This document shows positions 26,930 to 37,942 of a stretch of DNA of 64,000 nucleotides, piece by piece. The notes beneath the pieces were generated by a model, which searched no databases, had not been told where the DNA came from, and was given only the letters and a program-made list of their open reading frames with translations. The stretch spans positions 324,960,297 to 325,024,296 of the forward strand of contig CM066040.1 of the NCBI GenBank assembly GCA_033557465.1, in the 5' to 3' direction. Source of the DNA: Ichthyophis bannanicus (taxonomy: Eukaryota > Chordata > Amphibia > Gymnophiona > Ichthyophiidae). The position numbers were made by a program, and so were the translations under genes. Each line of letters opens with the position of its first letter. The first letter of the stretch is position 1.

Positions 26930-28482
26930 CACTGGTCAACATTGAAATCGTTACTGACTTTAAAGGCCCTAATCTGTAGTATCTTGGTGAGATGAACACG
27001 AATATAACATTTAAAAAATTTTATTGGCTCTCTTTTTGAAGATATTGCATGTAGTTCATTTTTGACGTTTCACCGTGTAAATTTCTCCAGTAGGACATCA
27101 ACAACATCCCAAATAAGCCTTTAATGATGTAATATTGCATCACATTGGATAATACCAGCATGCACACATCATCCAGAGTCGATTGCATCATTTTCTGATG
27201 CAATGCAATACTACTGCCAGACGGCTGCTGAAGCCATCTGACGTCAGCAGTGTACTATACGCAGTCGGAAAGGAAAGTAATCTGGTATTCTGTTCCGATA
27301 TTGAAAGCCTCATGAATGCCTTAAAAATCACTCATGACCCACAAGACTGGAGACTATTTATAGACTCTTCGAAACTGAGTCTGAAGGCTGTACTTTTGAA
27401 CAATGGAAACCGTCTTCCATCTATTCCAGTAGCGCATGCCGTCCACATGAAAGAGACATACGATAACTTAAAGCATCTACTGACTTCCATTAATTATAAC
27501 AAGTACAGCTGGCACCTCTGTGGTGACTTGAAGGTAGTTGCTCTTTTAATGGGACTGCAACAGGGATATATAAAATACATATGTTTCTTATGTGAGTGGG
27601 ATAGCCAAGCAAGGGATTGGCACTACTTGCGGAAGGAATGGAATCGCAGACAAAATGTAACAGTTGGAGAGAAGAATTTCCAGCACCCAGCTCTGGTTGA
27701 GGCTCACAAAATCCTGCTACCACCCCTTCACATCAAACTAGGTTTGATGAAAAACTTTGTGAAAGCCATGGACCGCACTTCGCCAGCTTTCCGATATCTG
27801 CATGAAAAATTCCCTCGACTCAGTGAAGCAAAGATTAAAGAGGGAGTTTTTGTGGGTCCTCAGATTCGAGAGCTCTTCAAAGATGACCGGCTCAACAACT
27901 TGCTGCAGGGTGATGCGAAACAAGCATGGAATGCTTTTCGCCTAGTGTCAACAAACTTTCTTGGGAATTTTAAGGCAGAAACCTACAAGGAACTAGTAGA
28001 AGACATGCTGATGCAGTATCAGAAACTTGGCTGCAATATGTCTCTAAAGATCCATTTCCTTGATTCCCATCTCGATTTATTTCCTGACAACTGTGGTATG
28101 GTTAGTGATGAACAGGGCGAAGGTTTTCACCAGGATATCGCAATGATGGAGCAAAGATACCAGGGGAAATGGTCCACTACAATGCTGGCTGACTACTGCT
28201 AGACACTCCCCAGAGAAGTTCCCGAACAGCTGTACAAGAGACAGGCGCAAAAATCTAAGAAGTAGTCTATGACTTGGTTTTTACAGGTATTAACCAAAGG
28301 CCTATTATATTTACTATTGACATGCATTTTGTGATGTAAACATTAATTCCTGTAGATTACAAAAAAACTAGAGCCAACTTTGCAATTTCACTGTCATATT
28401 CATGTTCTGCATATAAAAATTGATAAGAAATGACTATTTTTATTTCAGTAACATGACTTCTGTAAAAATTTGTTGACCAGTG
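26930..28482 (+). mobile_element. DNA transposon with 12-bp inverted ends and TTA duplication
   Basis: The left end CACTGGTCAACA (26930-26941) and the reverse complement at the right end (TGTTGACCAGTG, 28471-28482) are perfect 12-bp inverted repeats. Both are flanked by TTA (26927-26929 and 28483-28485). Inside is a 339-codon frame that belongs to a widespread animal transposon-associated protein family. At 1553 bp the element seems shortened at its 5' side. The superfamily is not settled from sequence alone. A 3-bp duplication would fit Zator-like elements. Confidence 0.82.
27183..28202 (+). CDS. Transposon-encoded protein (possible transposase), C-terminal part
   Basis: 339-codon open frame with the phrases DWRLFIDSSKLSLKAVLLNN, AHAVHMKETYDNLKHLL, CFLCEWDSQARDWHYLRKEW, LPPLHIKLGLMKNFVKAMD, EGVFVGPQIREL, SLKIHFLDSHLDLFPDNCG and DEQGEGFHQDIAMMEQRYQG. 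I recognise these from long uncharacterised proteins of insects, cnidarians and other animals, where the N-terminal half is longer. Conserved acidic and His residues (DSHLD, HQDI) could be catalytic, but no standard DDE label fits with confidence. It stops at TAG 28200-28202, where relatives usually continue (LADYCW). The tail after the stop (TLPREVPEQLYKRQ) is still recognisable, so a Trp-to-stop change is likely. Confidence 0.75.
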   Translation: MHHFLMQCNTTARRLLKPSDVSSVLYAVGKESNLVFCSDIESLMNALKITHDPQDWRLFIDSSKLSLKAVLLNNGNRLPSIPVAHAVHMKETYDNLKHLLTSINYNKYSWHLCGDLKVVALLMGLQQGYIKYICFLCEWDSQARDWHYLRKEWNRRQNVTVGEKNFQHPALVEAHKILLPPLHIKLGLMKNFVKAMDRTSPAFRYLHEKFPRLSEAKIKEGVFVGPQIRELFKDDRLNNLLQGDAKQAWNAFRLVSTNFLGNFKAETYKELVEDMLMQYQKLGCNMSLKIHFLDSHLDLFPDNCGMVSDEQGEGFHQDIAMMEQRYQGKWSTTMLADYC

Positions 28483-28485
28483 TTA

Positions 28486-29690
28486 TCTGGATAATAGCCT
28501 GGGTTTATTTATTTCCTATTTCTTCTATTTGATCCACCTCCTAAACTGGATTGGTGTGGATGGCAAAGAGAATTTCATAATAAAACACAAAATTAAACAA
28601 AGAAACTAATATACCCACAGAGCGAATTACAAATATAAACCAAAAATAATCAAACCAGCAAAGTGAAAGAGCTAATAAAAAGACTGTCTTTAAAATTCAC
28701 ATCAGAAAAAAAAACATTAATTACCATTCCACAAAATGTTCCCGCCATATTCCAGGCCCCAACTGGGCAGCTAATTGTAAGTCTGACTAAATAAAAAGGC
28801 TTTCAGCTACGTCCTATATACAGTATGCTCAGTTTCAAATGATAGGCTCATTGCTACAGCAAAAGACAAGAGGTGAGATGCCCACAGTAACAGCCTTAAC
28901 AGAGGTCTTAATAGTTGCTTAGACCCTAAAAACCACAACACCTGCATTGGTTCATAAGGGGCCATAGTTCTCTAAAAAATGAAGGGTATCCTGCTAAGAG
29001 TCTTGAAGATCAGAGTGCAATTTAATATTTAATCTTATATGCAATTGGCAGCTTATGGAATGCTTTCGTCTTAGGAGAAATATACTCATGAACCCCACAT
29101 CCAGCCAGAATATGTGTAATGGATTCTGCTATGCTTTAACCAAGTAGCCAGGCAAACCCAGGTATACAATATTGCAATAAGTATCTGGCAACAATATAGC
29201 AATAAGTACCTGGCAAATTGTTCTTCCAAAACTTGAATGTCACTTTTTGAACAGAACAGTTCCCTTTCTCAGTGTGCCCCTCTTTACTGCTGAGGTCTAA
29301 TAGTCCTATGGCCCTGAAACAAACTGGGTTTTTAGTTGTCTATGCTACATTTGATTGAACCAACAGAAGACATCCAAATAGGTTGCTGAACATGATGCCC
29401 CAGTGTCACATCAGAATTAGGGACCTATATAGCTTCTGAAGCTCATATAAAACCTCCCCTGCTTCTTATATTGGTGCTTTAAAAGGAATCAGAGCCTGCA
29501 GAGTCTGAGTCCAGTTCTTGTTTTTTTTTTTAAAGAAACTGTATCTTCATACAAAAAGATTTATAGAGAAAAGTGAATTAGACTTTCTGTTGGTTACTGA
29601 AACTAAGGAATCATACAGGACTTCCATATGCAGACCATAGAAGGTTACCAATATTCAAAAGCACTTACCTGATCTGCTGGGCAGTACTAC
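28486..29690. other. Non-coding sequence with a short dispersed repeat
   Basis: AT-rich, with no convincing gene. 29420-29510 (GGGACCTATATAGCTTCTGA, GCTCATATAA, TATTGGTGCTTTAAAAGG) matches a second copy at 61425-61505, so a short repeat tail is shared. 28780-29200 resembles untranslated LINE tails, but I cannot assign it. Confidence 0.45.
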
Positions 29691-31033
29691 TATCCAGTGT
29701 AGTGATGAAAGCTCCCAGGAAGACATGGAAGTGGAAGAAAATCCTAGTTTCCCCTTTGAAATGAATGACAGTTCACTTGTGCATAAGACTTGCAAGCCAG
29801 ATCAGGAAAAAAAACCCAGCTCCCTGCTAAGGTCAGGCCACGCCCTAGCTCAGGGGTGGAGACAAGCTTGCCTGATGATTGGTCACACAGGTGCAGAGAA
29901 CAGGGAGTGCCTAGCAGCCAACGGTTCTTAAAACCATGAGCAGAGCAGAACAAGGAGGGAAGGAGGAAGGCAAAGGACAACAGAGAGAGCAAGGCTGAGC
30001 ATAACTGGAGGAGAAAGAAAGAAGAAAACTCCCAGGAAAGCAGCTACCCGAGAGGGACTGGAGAAGGACATAAGGAGGCTGAATTTCAGAGCCTGGATGA
30101 CTCCAGGAAGAAAGAAATCAGCGCTTGTCTGAGGAACCATCCCCAAGGTAAAGCCAGTAGTTTCAGAGCTGAGAAATCAACAGAGAAACAGTTTGCTATT
30201 GCTAAAGTCTAGGAAGCAGAGCCCTCACCGTCTACTGCTAAGAGGTGGGTGGAAAGCTTTATGTATGGGAAAAGTCATAGCCCTGATAAAAGCAGAACAG
30301 CTGAGTCTTCAAAGCTAGAAGCACTGAGAGAGTTGTTTGCTGAGGGAAAAGTTCACTCCCCTAATACAACTGTGCCTTTACAAGCTGAATTGCTGTGGAA
30401 TCAGTTCCAGGAATTTCTAAAGGAGAGAAAGTCTGGGAGAGTTTATAACTTTGATAGAGATACCATATATCCTGATGCCATAGAAGGAATGCAAATAGAT
30501 TCCTGTTTGCCAAGCTCTGAGTGTGAACCTGTACCAATGGATTGCTCATTGTGTTTAAAAGAAGAGTCTGCATTATTGAACTGAGCTGAGAGACTGTGAA
30601 ACAATATGGAGAATAAGTACAATACCTGCTTAGAATTAAGGAAAGCTAATACTGTGTTTTACTAAGCTTAATTATCTTCTGAAGCTAAGAAGCAGTGCTT
30701 AGAAGAAGTTTGCTTTGAAAAAAGAAAATCACAGCTGTTGCAAGTTTATCTGTATTTCTGTTGAATGACCACACGAGGCAGTCCTCGGTGTAAGCTTGTG
30801 GGAATAAGAACAGCTGAACAGTGAAAAGAGGTTTTTGTTATGTTATTCTCTGTTACCTGATTTATCCTTTATGTTGGAGAAGCATCCTTTTTGCCTTGTT
30901 TGTGTATTGAGCTTAAATGCCCTGGAAATCCCCACAAAATAAATTTTCTTGCTGCCTTGAACCACCGACTCACAACTACAATTTGTCCTTAAAGAATAAA
31001 CTAACTACAAGTCCCAGCATACCTCTGGTGACA
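29690..31033 (+). repeat. Possible solo LTR related to the Gmr1-like element
   Basis: The layout parallels the LTR at 4017-5425: a CCAAT-type and TTAAAA promoter-like region (29870-29935), a purine-rich transcribed part, a small acidic/Cys frame (30249-30584), then about 350 bp to AATAAA (about 30940). The ends are not certain. TGGTGACA at about 31026-31033 could be the right end (the Gmr1 LTR ends GGGGACA), but I found no matching duplication. Confidence 0.4.
30249..30584 (+). CDS. Small acidic/Cys protein similar to the LTR-encoded frame
   Basis: A frame whose last 35 residues (EGMQIDSCLP, SECEPVPMDCSLC) resemble the tail of the frame inside the Gmr1-like LTRs (MDFDCE, SEPMECNFC). Both have an M-[DEQ]-x-[DE]-type motif twice and end within 20 residues of a Cys-x-x-Cys pair. 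Upstream are a helix-like ALRELFAEGK and LLWNQFQEFLKERKSG. The tail similarity is short, so homology is a suggestion only. No known family recognised. Confidence 0.4.
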   Translation: MESFMYGKSHSPDKSRTAESSKLEALRELFAEGKVHSPNTTVPLQAELLWNQFQEFLKERKSGRVYNFDRDTIYPDAIEGMQIDSCLPSSECEPVPMDCSLCLKEESALLN

Positions 31034-31283
31034 ACAAGGGAAGCTTTATTTAAAAAGTGGACAACATAAGGCTGTTTCCTGCTTGTAAACTCTTGGGCCC
31101 AAGCGGAAGCATCGCACCAGGTAGTGCTGCTGAATATTTCCTCTGACCGTCTTGGTACTATCTGCATAGGGCTGGGGTAGTCTGCACTTAATCAGATTGG
31201 GGCAGTTGCTATCCAGATAAGTTATCCAGATAAATTTAGGAAATCTTAAAGGCTGCCCCAGGTTTATCTGGCTAGCAATCCAG
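31034..31283. other. Non-coding spacer
   Basis: 31185-31275 has the ATCCAGATAA / TTATCCAGATAA phrases of the dispersed repeat seen at 26340 and 38270. No gene. Confidence 0.4.
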
Positions 31284-31384
31284 ATGTTGTTAAGTGCTGT
31301 CAAGTCGTTGTCGACTCATGGCAACCTCTGGATAGCTGCTCTAAACACAGTCAGGTGGCTAATTGTTCATAAAATGGCACCCGT
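31284..31384 (-). mobile_element. BovB-type RTE LINE 3' end, distal piece
   Basis: This matches the 3' end of the BovB copy at 56640-56740 (TTGTTAAGTG, GTCGACTCATGGCAACC). It is separated from the rest of the fragment (37943-38205) by L1 copy 2. The last 14 bases (AAAATGGCACCCGT) are the target duplication. Confidence 0.82.
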
Positions 31385-31561
31385 GGACTTCCGGTTGGGC
31401 AATGAGCTGAACAGACGTCTTAAGTTCAGCTCCGGGACTCTGCCCCATGCAGCGGCTTTAAATTCTTGCATTTGTGATTCCTAACTACCCGGTTCTACCT
31501 CTGTTATTCTACACGAACAATATCCAGAGTGAGACGCGAGATTTCTCTCAATCCGAGCCCG

Positions 31562-32371
31562 ATGGCCTCCAAAGCTGTAAGGAAGGAAAAGCCTCGTGCC
31601 CTGGAAAGCAAGATGGTGGATGGCTCCCCTGCTAGCCCAAAACCGGGCACCCAACCAGATTTGGTCTCCGAGGTGAGCACCGCGGTGGTGCAGGCGCTCA
31701 GTGCACGCTTTCAAGACCTAACGGAACAAATCCAATCGGTCGGACAACGCTTTACAGCGGTGGAGGAGCGTTTGGAACAGGCTGAGACCAGGGTGTCTGA
31801 GATAGAGGACACGCAACAGTCGATGGTGGCTAAGGTGGCCGCATTGGAGGTTCTAGTAAAACAGCAAGGTGACAAAATTGATGAGTTGGAAAACCGGGGC
31901 CGGCGCATGAATTTGCGTTTTATTGGCATCCCTGAAAGCGTCGCCGAAAATGCCCTGCTTGACTATCTACAATCGTGGCTGGGGAGCTTCATGCCGAATC
32001 TGAGCGGAGACTCGTTAAGAATAGAGCGGGTGCATCGCCTGGGCCAGAGACGGGAACAAGCCAGGAGGCCACGTGCAGTCATTGCCCGCTTTCTTGATTA
32101 TTGGCAGAAGGAGGAGGTACTGAAGGCGGCAAGGGGAAGGCGACGACACCAACAAGACACCGAACCGATACTTGTCTTTCAAGACTACTCGGTGATTGTT
32201 AGCCAACAACGCCGGGCTTTCTCCGGGATCTGCACCCAACTATTCAACCGAGACATCCGTTTCTCCCTCCTATACCCGGCCAGGCTGCGGATCGACTACC
32301 AAGGACAATCTCGTGTGTTGGCAACCCCGGATGAGGCTGCTGCCTTCTTGGATTCCTTGCCTCCTCGCTAG
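31562..32371 (+). CDS. L1 ORF1 RNA-binding protein, intact
   Basis: 269 codons from an ATG in good context (CCCGATGG). A basic head is followed by a coiled coil (aa 30-110, VEERLEQAETRVSEIEDTQ). An RRM-like domain (about aa 118-200, ENRGRRMNLRFIGIPESV; IERVHRLGQRREQ) and a C-terminal domain (FSLLYPARLRIDYQGQSRVL) follow. It would form trimers that coat L1 RNA in the cytoplasm and act as a chaperone. ORF2 starts 1.4 kb downstream across a G-rich spacer. No stop or frameshift is visible, so this frame could be functional. Confidence 0.92.
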   Translation: MASKAVRKEKPRALESKMVDGSPASPKPGTQPDLVSEVSTAVVQALSARFQDLTEQIQSVGQRFTAVEERLEQAETRVSEIEDTQQSMVAKVAALEVLVKQQGDKIDELENRGRRMNLRFIGIPESVAENALLDYLQSWLGSFMPNLSGDSLRIERVHRLGQRREQARRPRAVIARFLDYWQKEEVLKAARGRRRHQQDTEPILVFQDYSVIVSQQRRAFSGICTQLFNRDIRFSLLYPARLRIDYQGQSRVLATPDEAAAFLDSLPPR

Positions 32372-33762
32372 ACCACGGGACTCCCGACGAACTGTCTCGG
32401 CATGGGATGTATCCCCGGAGGCGCTGGGAACAAGCCCTCAACACACGGGGGCTGAATTTTCTTTTTTTTTCTGCTTGTTTCGTTTCTTTTTTGTTTGGTT
32501 GGCCCCCTTATAGCTTCCTTTACTGTCTGAGAACCAATGGCCCCGCACTCCCGGTGCTCTGAGGGGCTGAGTTACACAGTCTCAAGATCCTGATAACAGT
32601 TACCTTTAACTGGAGACATTGTATTTAAGTTACTTTGTTTGTTACAGTTGCCTCTGTCTTGCGGGCCTGCTGATGTTCCCTCCCCTTGCTTGCTCCCCGG
32701 GCCCTGTTTTTCTCCCCGGGCTCGGCCCCCTCTCCCTCAGCGCCCTCCTGATGTCTCCCAGATATGTGGGATGGGGGGTGGGGTGGAGGGGCAGGAGTCA
32801 AGGGGAGCACGGAAGCATTATCGGCCAGGGCCGCAAGACCGGCCCTTCTGAACGCGATACAATCCCCTCCTCCCCCCTTTTTGAGATCAGCGTCCTCCAC
32901 TCAACACTATTAGATAGCGACCGCTGTCCTTCTGGGGGGGGGAGGCTGATCTCCAGGGTGGTGTCTCCGGGACAGGGTGGAGGGGGGGATGGCGGTCCTT
33001 GGGGGAGGGGAGGGGAGCCGGAAGCATGCTAAGGCTACCACGCCCCTTGACATCACAGGCGGGGCCTACTAGGACCTACCTACAACCACGCCCCCATATC
33101 TAGACCTATAACGAAGAAAGCCTGGGGTTACGGTGTCCCCGGAACGTCCTCCGTTTGACGGAGGGCCTCTCCACTGGGGCTGGATCCGCAGAGGGCTAAA
33201 GGTAAGCGCGGCAAGAGCCGTTGCATTGCACAGCGTGTCTAGCTGGTAACCGCGCTGGGACATTGCCTTAAGGCGGCGATCCCCTGGGCGAAGAGGGGGG
33301 GTGGGGGTGGACGGAGTTCTGCCAAGGGTGGAGAGGATTAATCTCGACAACATCATTCTGCTCTGGTCGGGGGGGGGGATAGGTGGGATGCATTAAGAGG
33401 CAGCCCCAGTGGAGACGGCTGGAGAATGAGATGAAGGGGCAATAAATCTGTCTCTGCAAGTCTTTCATAGCGTTTAAAACTGTAAGTTCTTCTTCCCTTG
33501 CGTTCCTTTTGGCTCATAGGTAGAATTTGGGGTTCGGGGGCACCCCGTTTGCCTTAGAAAGTGGTCCAGGACATGGCTGGACTTGAGAGGGTGGGGAGGG
33601 GGGAGGAGGAAGAGGGAGGGGGGGAGGGGGAAGGGGGAGAGGGGGGGAAAGAGGGGGGGTGAGGGGGAAGAGGGGGGGAAGAGAGGGGGGGGGAGGGCGA
33701 GGGGGGGCGGGCGAGGGGGAGGGGGGGGATGGGGTAGGGACCACTCCACTGATCGGTAGCAG
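32372..33762 (+). other. L1 copy 2 inter-ORF spacer, G-rich
   Basis: Long runs of G on the L1 sense strand, most extreme at 33580-33740, where the strand is nearly all purines. The proline-rich frames on the opposite strand are a product of this composition. A matching C-rich part is present in L1 copy 1 (14230-14520). Confidence 0.8.
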
Positions 33763-36700
33763 ATGGCAGTACTGTGCACTTCTGATTTGGGGGGGGCGCA
33801 AGGCTGGGGGTGTCCCTCTGAAAAGATTGGGCATGGCACTGTGGTGGCAACTTGGCACTGCCCCGGCGCGTTGAGGATAATTTCTTGGAACGTCTGCGGT
33901 TTGGGAAATCCCATTAAACGATATAAGGTACTGCAGGCACTGGCTCGCCACAAATGTGACATAGCATTTCTTCAGGAAACTCACCAGACGACGGTTGAGC
34001 ATGACAAACTCTGTCGGAGTTGGGTGGGCCGGGTTTGGGGATCCCCCGCCCAAGGGCACAAGGGGGGCGTAGTGATCCTAATTCATAAACGCCTCCGATT
34101 CGTAGAGGAAACCGTTCTTGCGGATAATATTGGTAGATCTCTGTTGTTATATGGTCATTTAGACGGTAAACCGGTAATTTTGGGAGGCCTTTACGGTCCC
34201 AACGTGACCGATCCGGGTTTTTACAACGGCCTGGCATCTAGGGTGGAGCAACTCCCGGAGTGCCCTGTGATCCTAGGAGGGGACTTTAATGGAGTCCTGG
34301 ATGTTGACCTGGACACCTCTAAGAGAGGAGGTGGACGAGAGAGGGTAGCATCTTCTCAATTGTTGGCGCGGTTCTGTCGAAGATTGGGTATAATCGACCC
34401 CTGGCGGGTAATACACCCCTCAGATAGGGACTACACCCATCAGTCTCGGGCCCATGGCACCAGTGCCCGTATAGACTACATAATGATCTCGGGGACGTTG
34501 TTTACGCATACGGAGGATGCTCAAATTGGCCCCTCGGAGATTTCGGACCACGCGCTGGTATGGATTGACCTGCATTGGGGGCGAGACACGGCTCGCTCAC
34601 GTTTATGGAAGTTTCCTCTGGAGCTCTACTCCGATGGGCAATTTCGCCAGTTTCTACGTCAGAGATGGGCGGACTTTCTTACTGATCACCATGCTCACGC
34701 CGACGATCCCGAATTAGTATGGGAAACGGCGAAAGTGGTACTCCGAGGGGAAATCATAGGATATGCCGCCAGACGGCGACGTTTGATGGCCGAACGTATT
34801 CTAATACTTGAACGCCAAACCACAAAATTACGCCGGAGGTGCGCCCATACGCCTACGACACCTAACAAGAAGTTGTTGTGGGAAACCCAAACTGAATTAA
34901 ACGAGCTCTTGCACCAGCGTGCAAAGAAATCGGTTTTGTTTTATCGATTTCACCTACACTGCTACGGGGATAAACCCGGCAAGCTATTAGCGCGATGTTT
35001 GCGGGCCCGACGGGGTTCTGCCCACGTAGCGGCATTAAAAGGCGGTCAGGGACGTATCCATAGGGAGACTGTAGAAATTGCAGAGATTTTTCAGAATTTC
35101 TTTCAAAGTTTATACAAAGCGGCAGCTGGCCCCCCAGAGGAGCTGCAGGAATACCTCGCAGCTATGCAGCTGCCACAACTCACGGCAGATCAAAGAGAGG
35201 CTCTTGATCTACCCCCTACCACATTGGAGATACAATCCGCCATAGCCGCAGCCCAGTGCTACAAAACGCCGGGACCTGACGGACTAGGTGCTGAATTCTA
35301 TAAAATCCTAGGAGATGGCGTGGGCCCCGTGCTGCGTGAGGTTTTTATCACCAGAACGGAGAAGGGGGCGTTTCGGTGGGGGCGCAATCATGCCTATATC
35401 ACCCTGATCCCGAAACCGGGTAAAGACCCGACACAGGCGGCTGCATACCGGCCTATATCCCTACTAAACTTCGATCTCAAACTCTTTGCGAAAATTCTGG
35501 CAGATAGACTGGCGGGGGTATTAGGCCATCTAATTCACGAAGCACAAGTGGGCTTTGTAAGGGGCCGCCACGCTGTCCGGAACCTTCGAAAGATTCTGGC
35601 CTCCTTGGAGTGGGTGCAGGCACATAATATCTCATCGTTATTGATTAGCTTTGACGCGGAAAAAGCATTTGACAGGGTGGACTGGGGTTATCTCTGGGGA
35701 TTGTTACCAAAATACGGCATTGGGGCAGAGTTTTGCAAAATGGTGAAAAGCTTATACCTTACCCCGACTGCAAGTATACTGTGCAACGGCCTCTTGTCGC
35801 ACGATATTATGTTGGAAAGAGGTACGAGACAGGGCTGCCCTTTATCGCCCCTACTATTTGTCCTCTCCTTAGATCCGTTGATTCGCACCATTGTAACGTC
35901 GGGAGGGATACAGGGGGTGCGGCTACGATCGCAGACTTTCACTATCTCGGCATTTGCCGACGATTTGTTAGTTCATTTGACTTCCCCGGCCACCTCCCTG
36001 CAACAGCTCTTGGATGAGTTTCAGAGGTTTGGAGCCTTTGCGGGTTTGCGCATTAACAAAGACAAATCGGCAGCAGTGGATGTCCTAGGACACCTCGGCG
36101 GTTCTTGGAGAGGCCCATTCCCACTACGGTGGGCAGAGAAGGAATTTACCTACTTGGGAATCACACTGACCGGAAAACCCCCAGGATTTATATCGGCGTA
36201 ACCTTGATCGGATTCTGCGGAATCTGACAGTACAATTAAAAGCGTGGGAACCCCTCCCGCTATCGCTAGCGGGGAGGATAGCGGCGATACAGCTGATCAT
36301 TTTACCTCGAATCTTATATTGGCTGCAAACCCTGCCAGTCTGGCTGCTAAGTCGTGACCTGCGTAAAGTGGAAGATTTGCTAAAGAGGTTTCTTTGGCGG
36401 GGAAAGCGGGCGCGCGTCCCATGGATTCGACTACTTGGTAGATGGAGGGAGGGGGGTATGGGCTTACCGGATTTGAAAACTTACGCACTGGCCTGTCAAG
36501 CCAGACACCTGGGGGATTGGTTAGGGGAGACGGAAATATATACCCCTAGATCTTTGGAGGAGTGTTTAGTAGCTCCTGCGTCCCTTCTAGGGATTCTCCA
36601 CGGCTCGCACAAGGATTTCCTAGCTTCTCCTCGGCAGAGTCCCTTAGTGGTATCGACCCGACGTACCTGGCAACAACTTAATAATTGTTGGAATGCTGAA

Positions 36701-37672
36701 TGGAAGGTGTCTAGCTGGTTGCCGTTGCAGGGGAATGCTCAGTTCACTCCCGGTTCTGAGACTGCGGTGTTTCGGGATTGGTGGCTGCGGGGCATCCGGA
36801 CAGTGGGGCATTTGGTCGACCATGAGGGAACTTCTAAATCATTCCGGGCGCTCAGTAGGGAATATGGTCTCCCTGACTCGCATTGTTTTGCATACATGCA
36901 AGCCTCCCACTATGTGGCGTCCCTGCCACGAGACTCGCTACAGGCGTCGCGCTCTGCCCGCATCTTGGAATTTTTTCAGATAGGGGAGGAGCGCCCACCC
37001 TCGATTTCTATTCTCAGAAAAAGTCTAGAACCCTACCGCCCCTTCCCTGATTATAGCAGTGTTGAAAAAGCTTGGGCAGCCGAACTGGGAGGAGAGGTGC
37101 CGCCAGGGTTGGTGCTGACGGCCTTGAAGCGGATTGGAAGGCTGGTGCAGGGGGTGCGCTGGCGTGAGATTCAATTTAAATGTGTGACCAGGGCTCATTT
37201 CTCGCCGAGGCAGGCGCTCCGCAGCCGTCTGGAGACGGACGGATCCTGCCCGCGCTGCGCGGAGCCCCTGGCCACTTTATTGCATATGTGGTGGGGCTGC
37301 CGAGGAGTGCGGGCCTATTGGGTAAGGATATGCAACTTTCTCCGCACAGTGCTTCAATGTCAGCTTCGCTGGACAGCCCTATTGGTAGTGCTCGACCAGC
37401 TGCCGACCCCCTGCCCCGCAACATCTGGCGAGTGTTTGTTTGTGCGGAAGGCCTGTCTGGTGGGTAAGGGACCGATCCTTCGTTTGTGGAGAGACCGCCA
37501 GCTGCCTACCTTTAGTGAATGGCGGAATAGTTTCCACCAACTCATGCTGACAGAGCGTTGGATGGCGCGGGGCAGTGCCAAGCGTTGGACAGTGTTCCTG
37601 TCGGTCTGGGAGCCATATATTCAACAACTCGGGGCCCACAGCCGCAATGCAGTCCTTCAGGGGGGGAGTTAA
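33763..37672 (+). pseudogene. L1 ORF2 endonuclease-reverse transcriptase, one frameshift
   Basis: The apurinic-type endonuclease begins near 33870 ([20 protein letters not shown]) and includes [21 protein letters not shown] and [16 protein letters not shown]. The reverse transcriptase carries [48 protein letters not shown] and the catalytic [10 protein letters not shown]. The C-terminal region (36200-37672) has a Cys/His cluster (CPRCAEPLATLLHMWWGC). The first frame ends at 36199-36201 after a short run of A and C at about 36174-36182. Homology continues at once one frame over, so a single missing base explains the break. The rest is open to the TAA at 37670-37672. Confidence 0.92.
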
Positions 37673-37942
37673 ACGAGACCGGTCCAGTGACGGATTGATT
37701 ACTGCCATGCTGTTCTTGACGATTATTTGATTTTATTAACGAGAAGTGGAGTAGAGGGGGGGGGGGGTGAGTGGGTGGGTAGGGGGGGTGGGAGGGCTGG
37801 GGAGGGGATATATTGTAAAATGTCCACCTATTGTGTCTTTTTACTGCTGCCCACGGGGGGGAGAAGAGCACACCCCCCCCGTGGGGACATATGTTGCACT
37901 GTTGTTGTATGTTATGGTGGACTTAAATAAAGTGTTATAAAA

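Larger units (their letters stand above)
31385..37942 (+). mobile_element. Tx1/L1-type LINE copy 2, nearly full length
   Basis: 6558 bp flanked by AAAATGGCACCCGT at 31371-31384 and 37943-37956, a perfect 14-bp target duplication. The 5' end starts GGACTTCCGG. ORF1 is intact (31562-32371), a G-rich spacer follows, and ORF2 (33763-37672) has one frame change. The 3' end lies only some 10 bases after AATAAA and has at most a short A-run. It inserted into a BovB remnant. Confidence 0.93.

Noticed and set aside
29404..31033. LTR with ends TGTCAC...GTGACA
   Set aside because: The left end falls in a repeat also present at 61425 without an LTR, and the flanks do not match, so the left boundary is not supported.
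33474..34059. Proline-rich frames on the minus strand
   Set aside because: They are the complement of the G-rich L1 spacer and the start of ORF2; composition explains the open frames.
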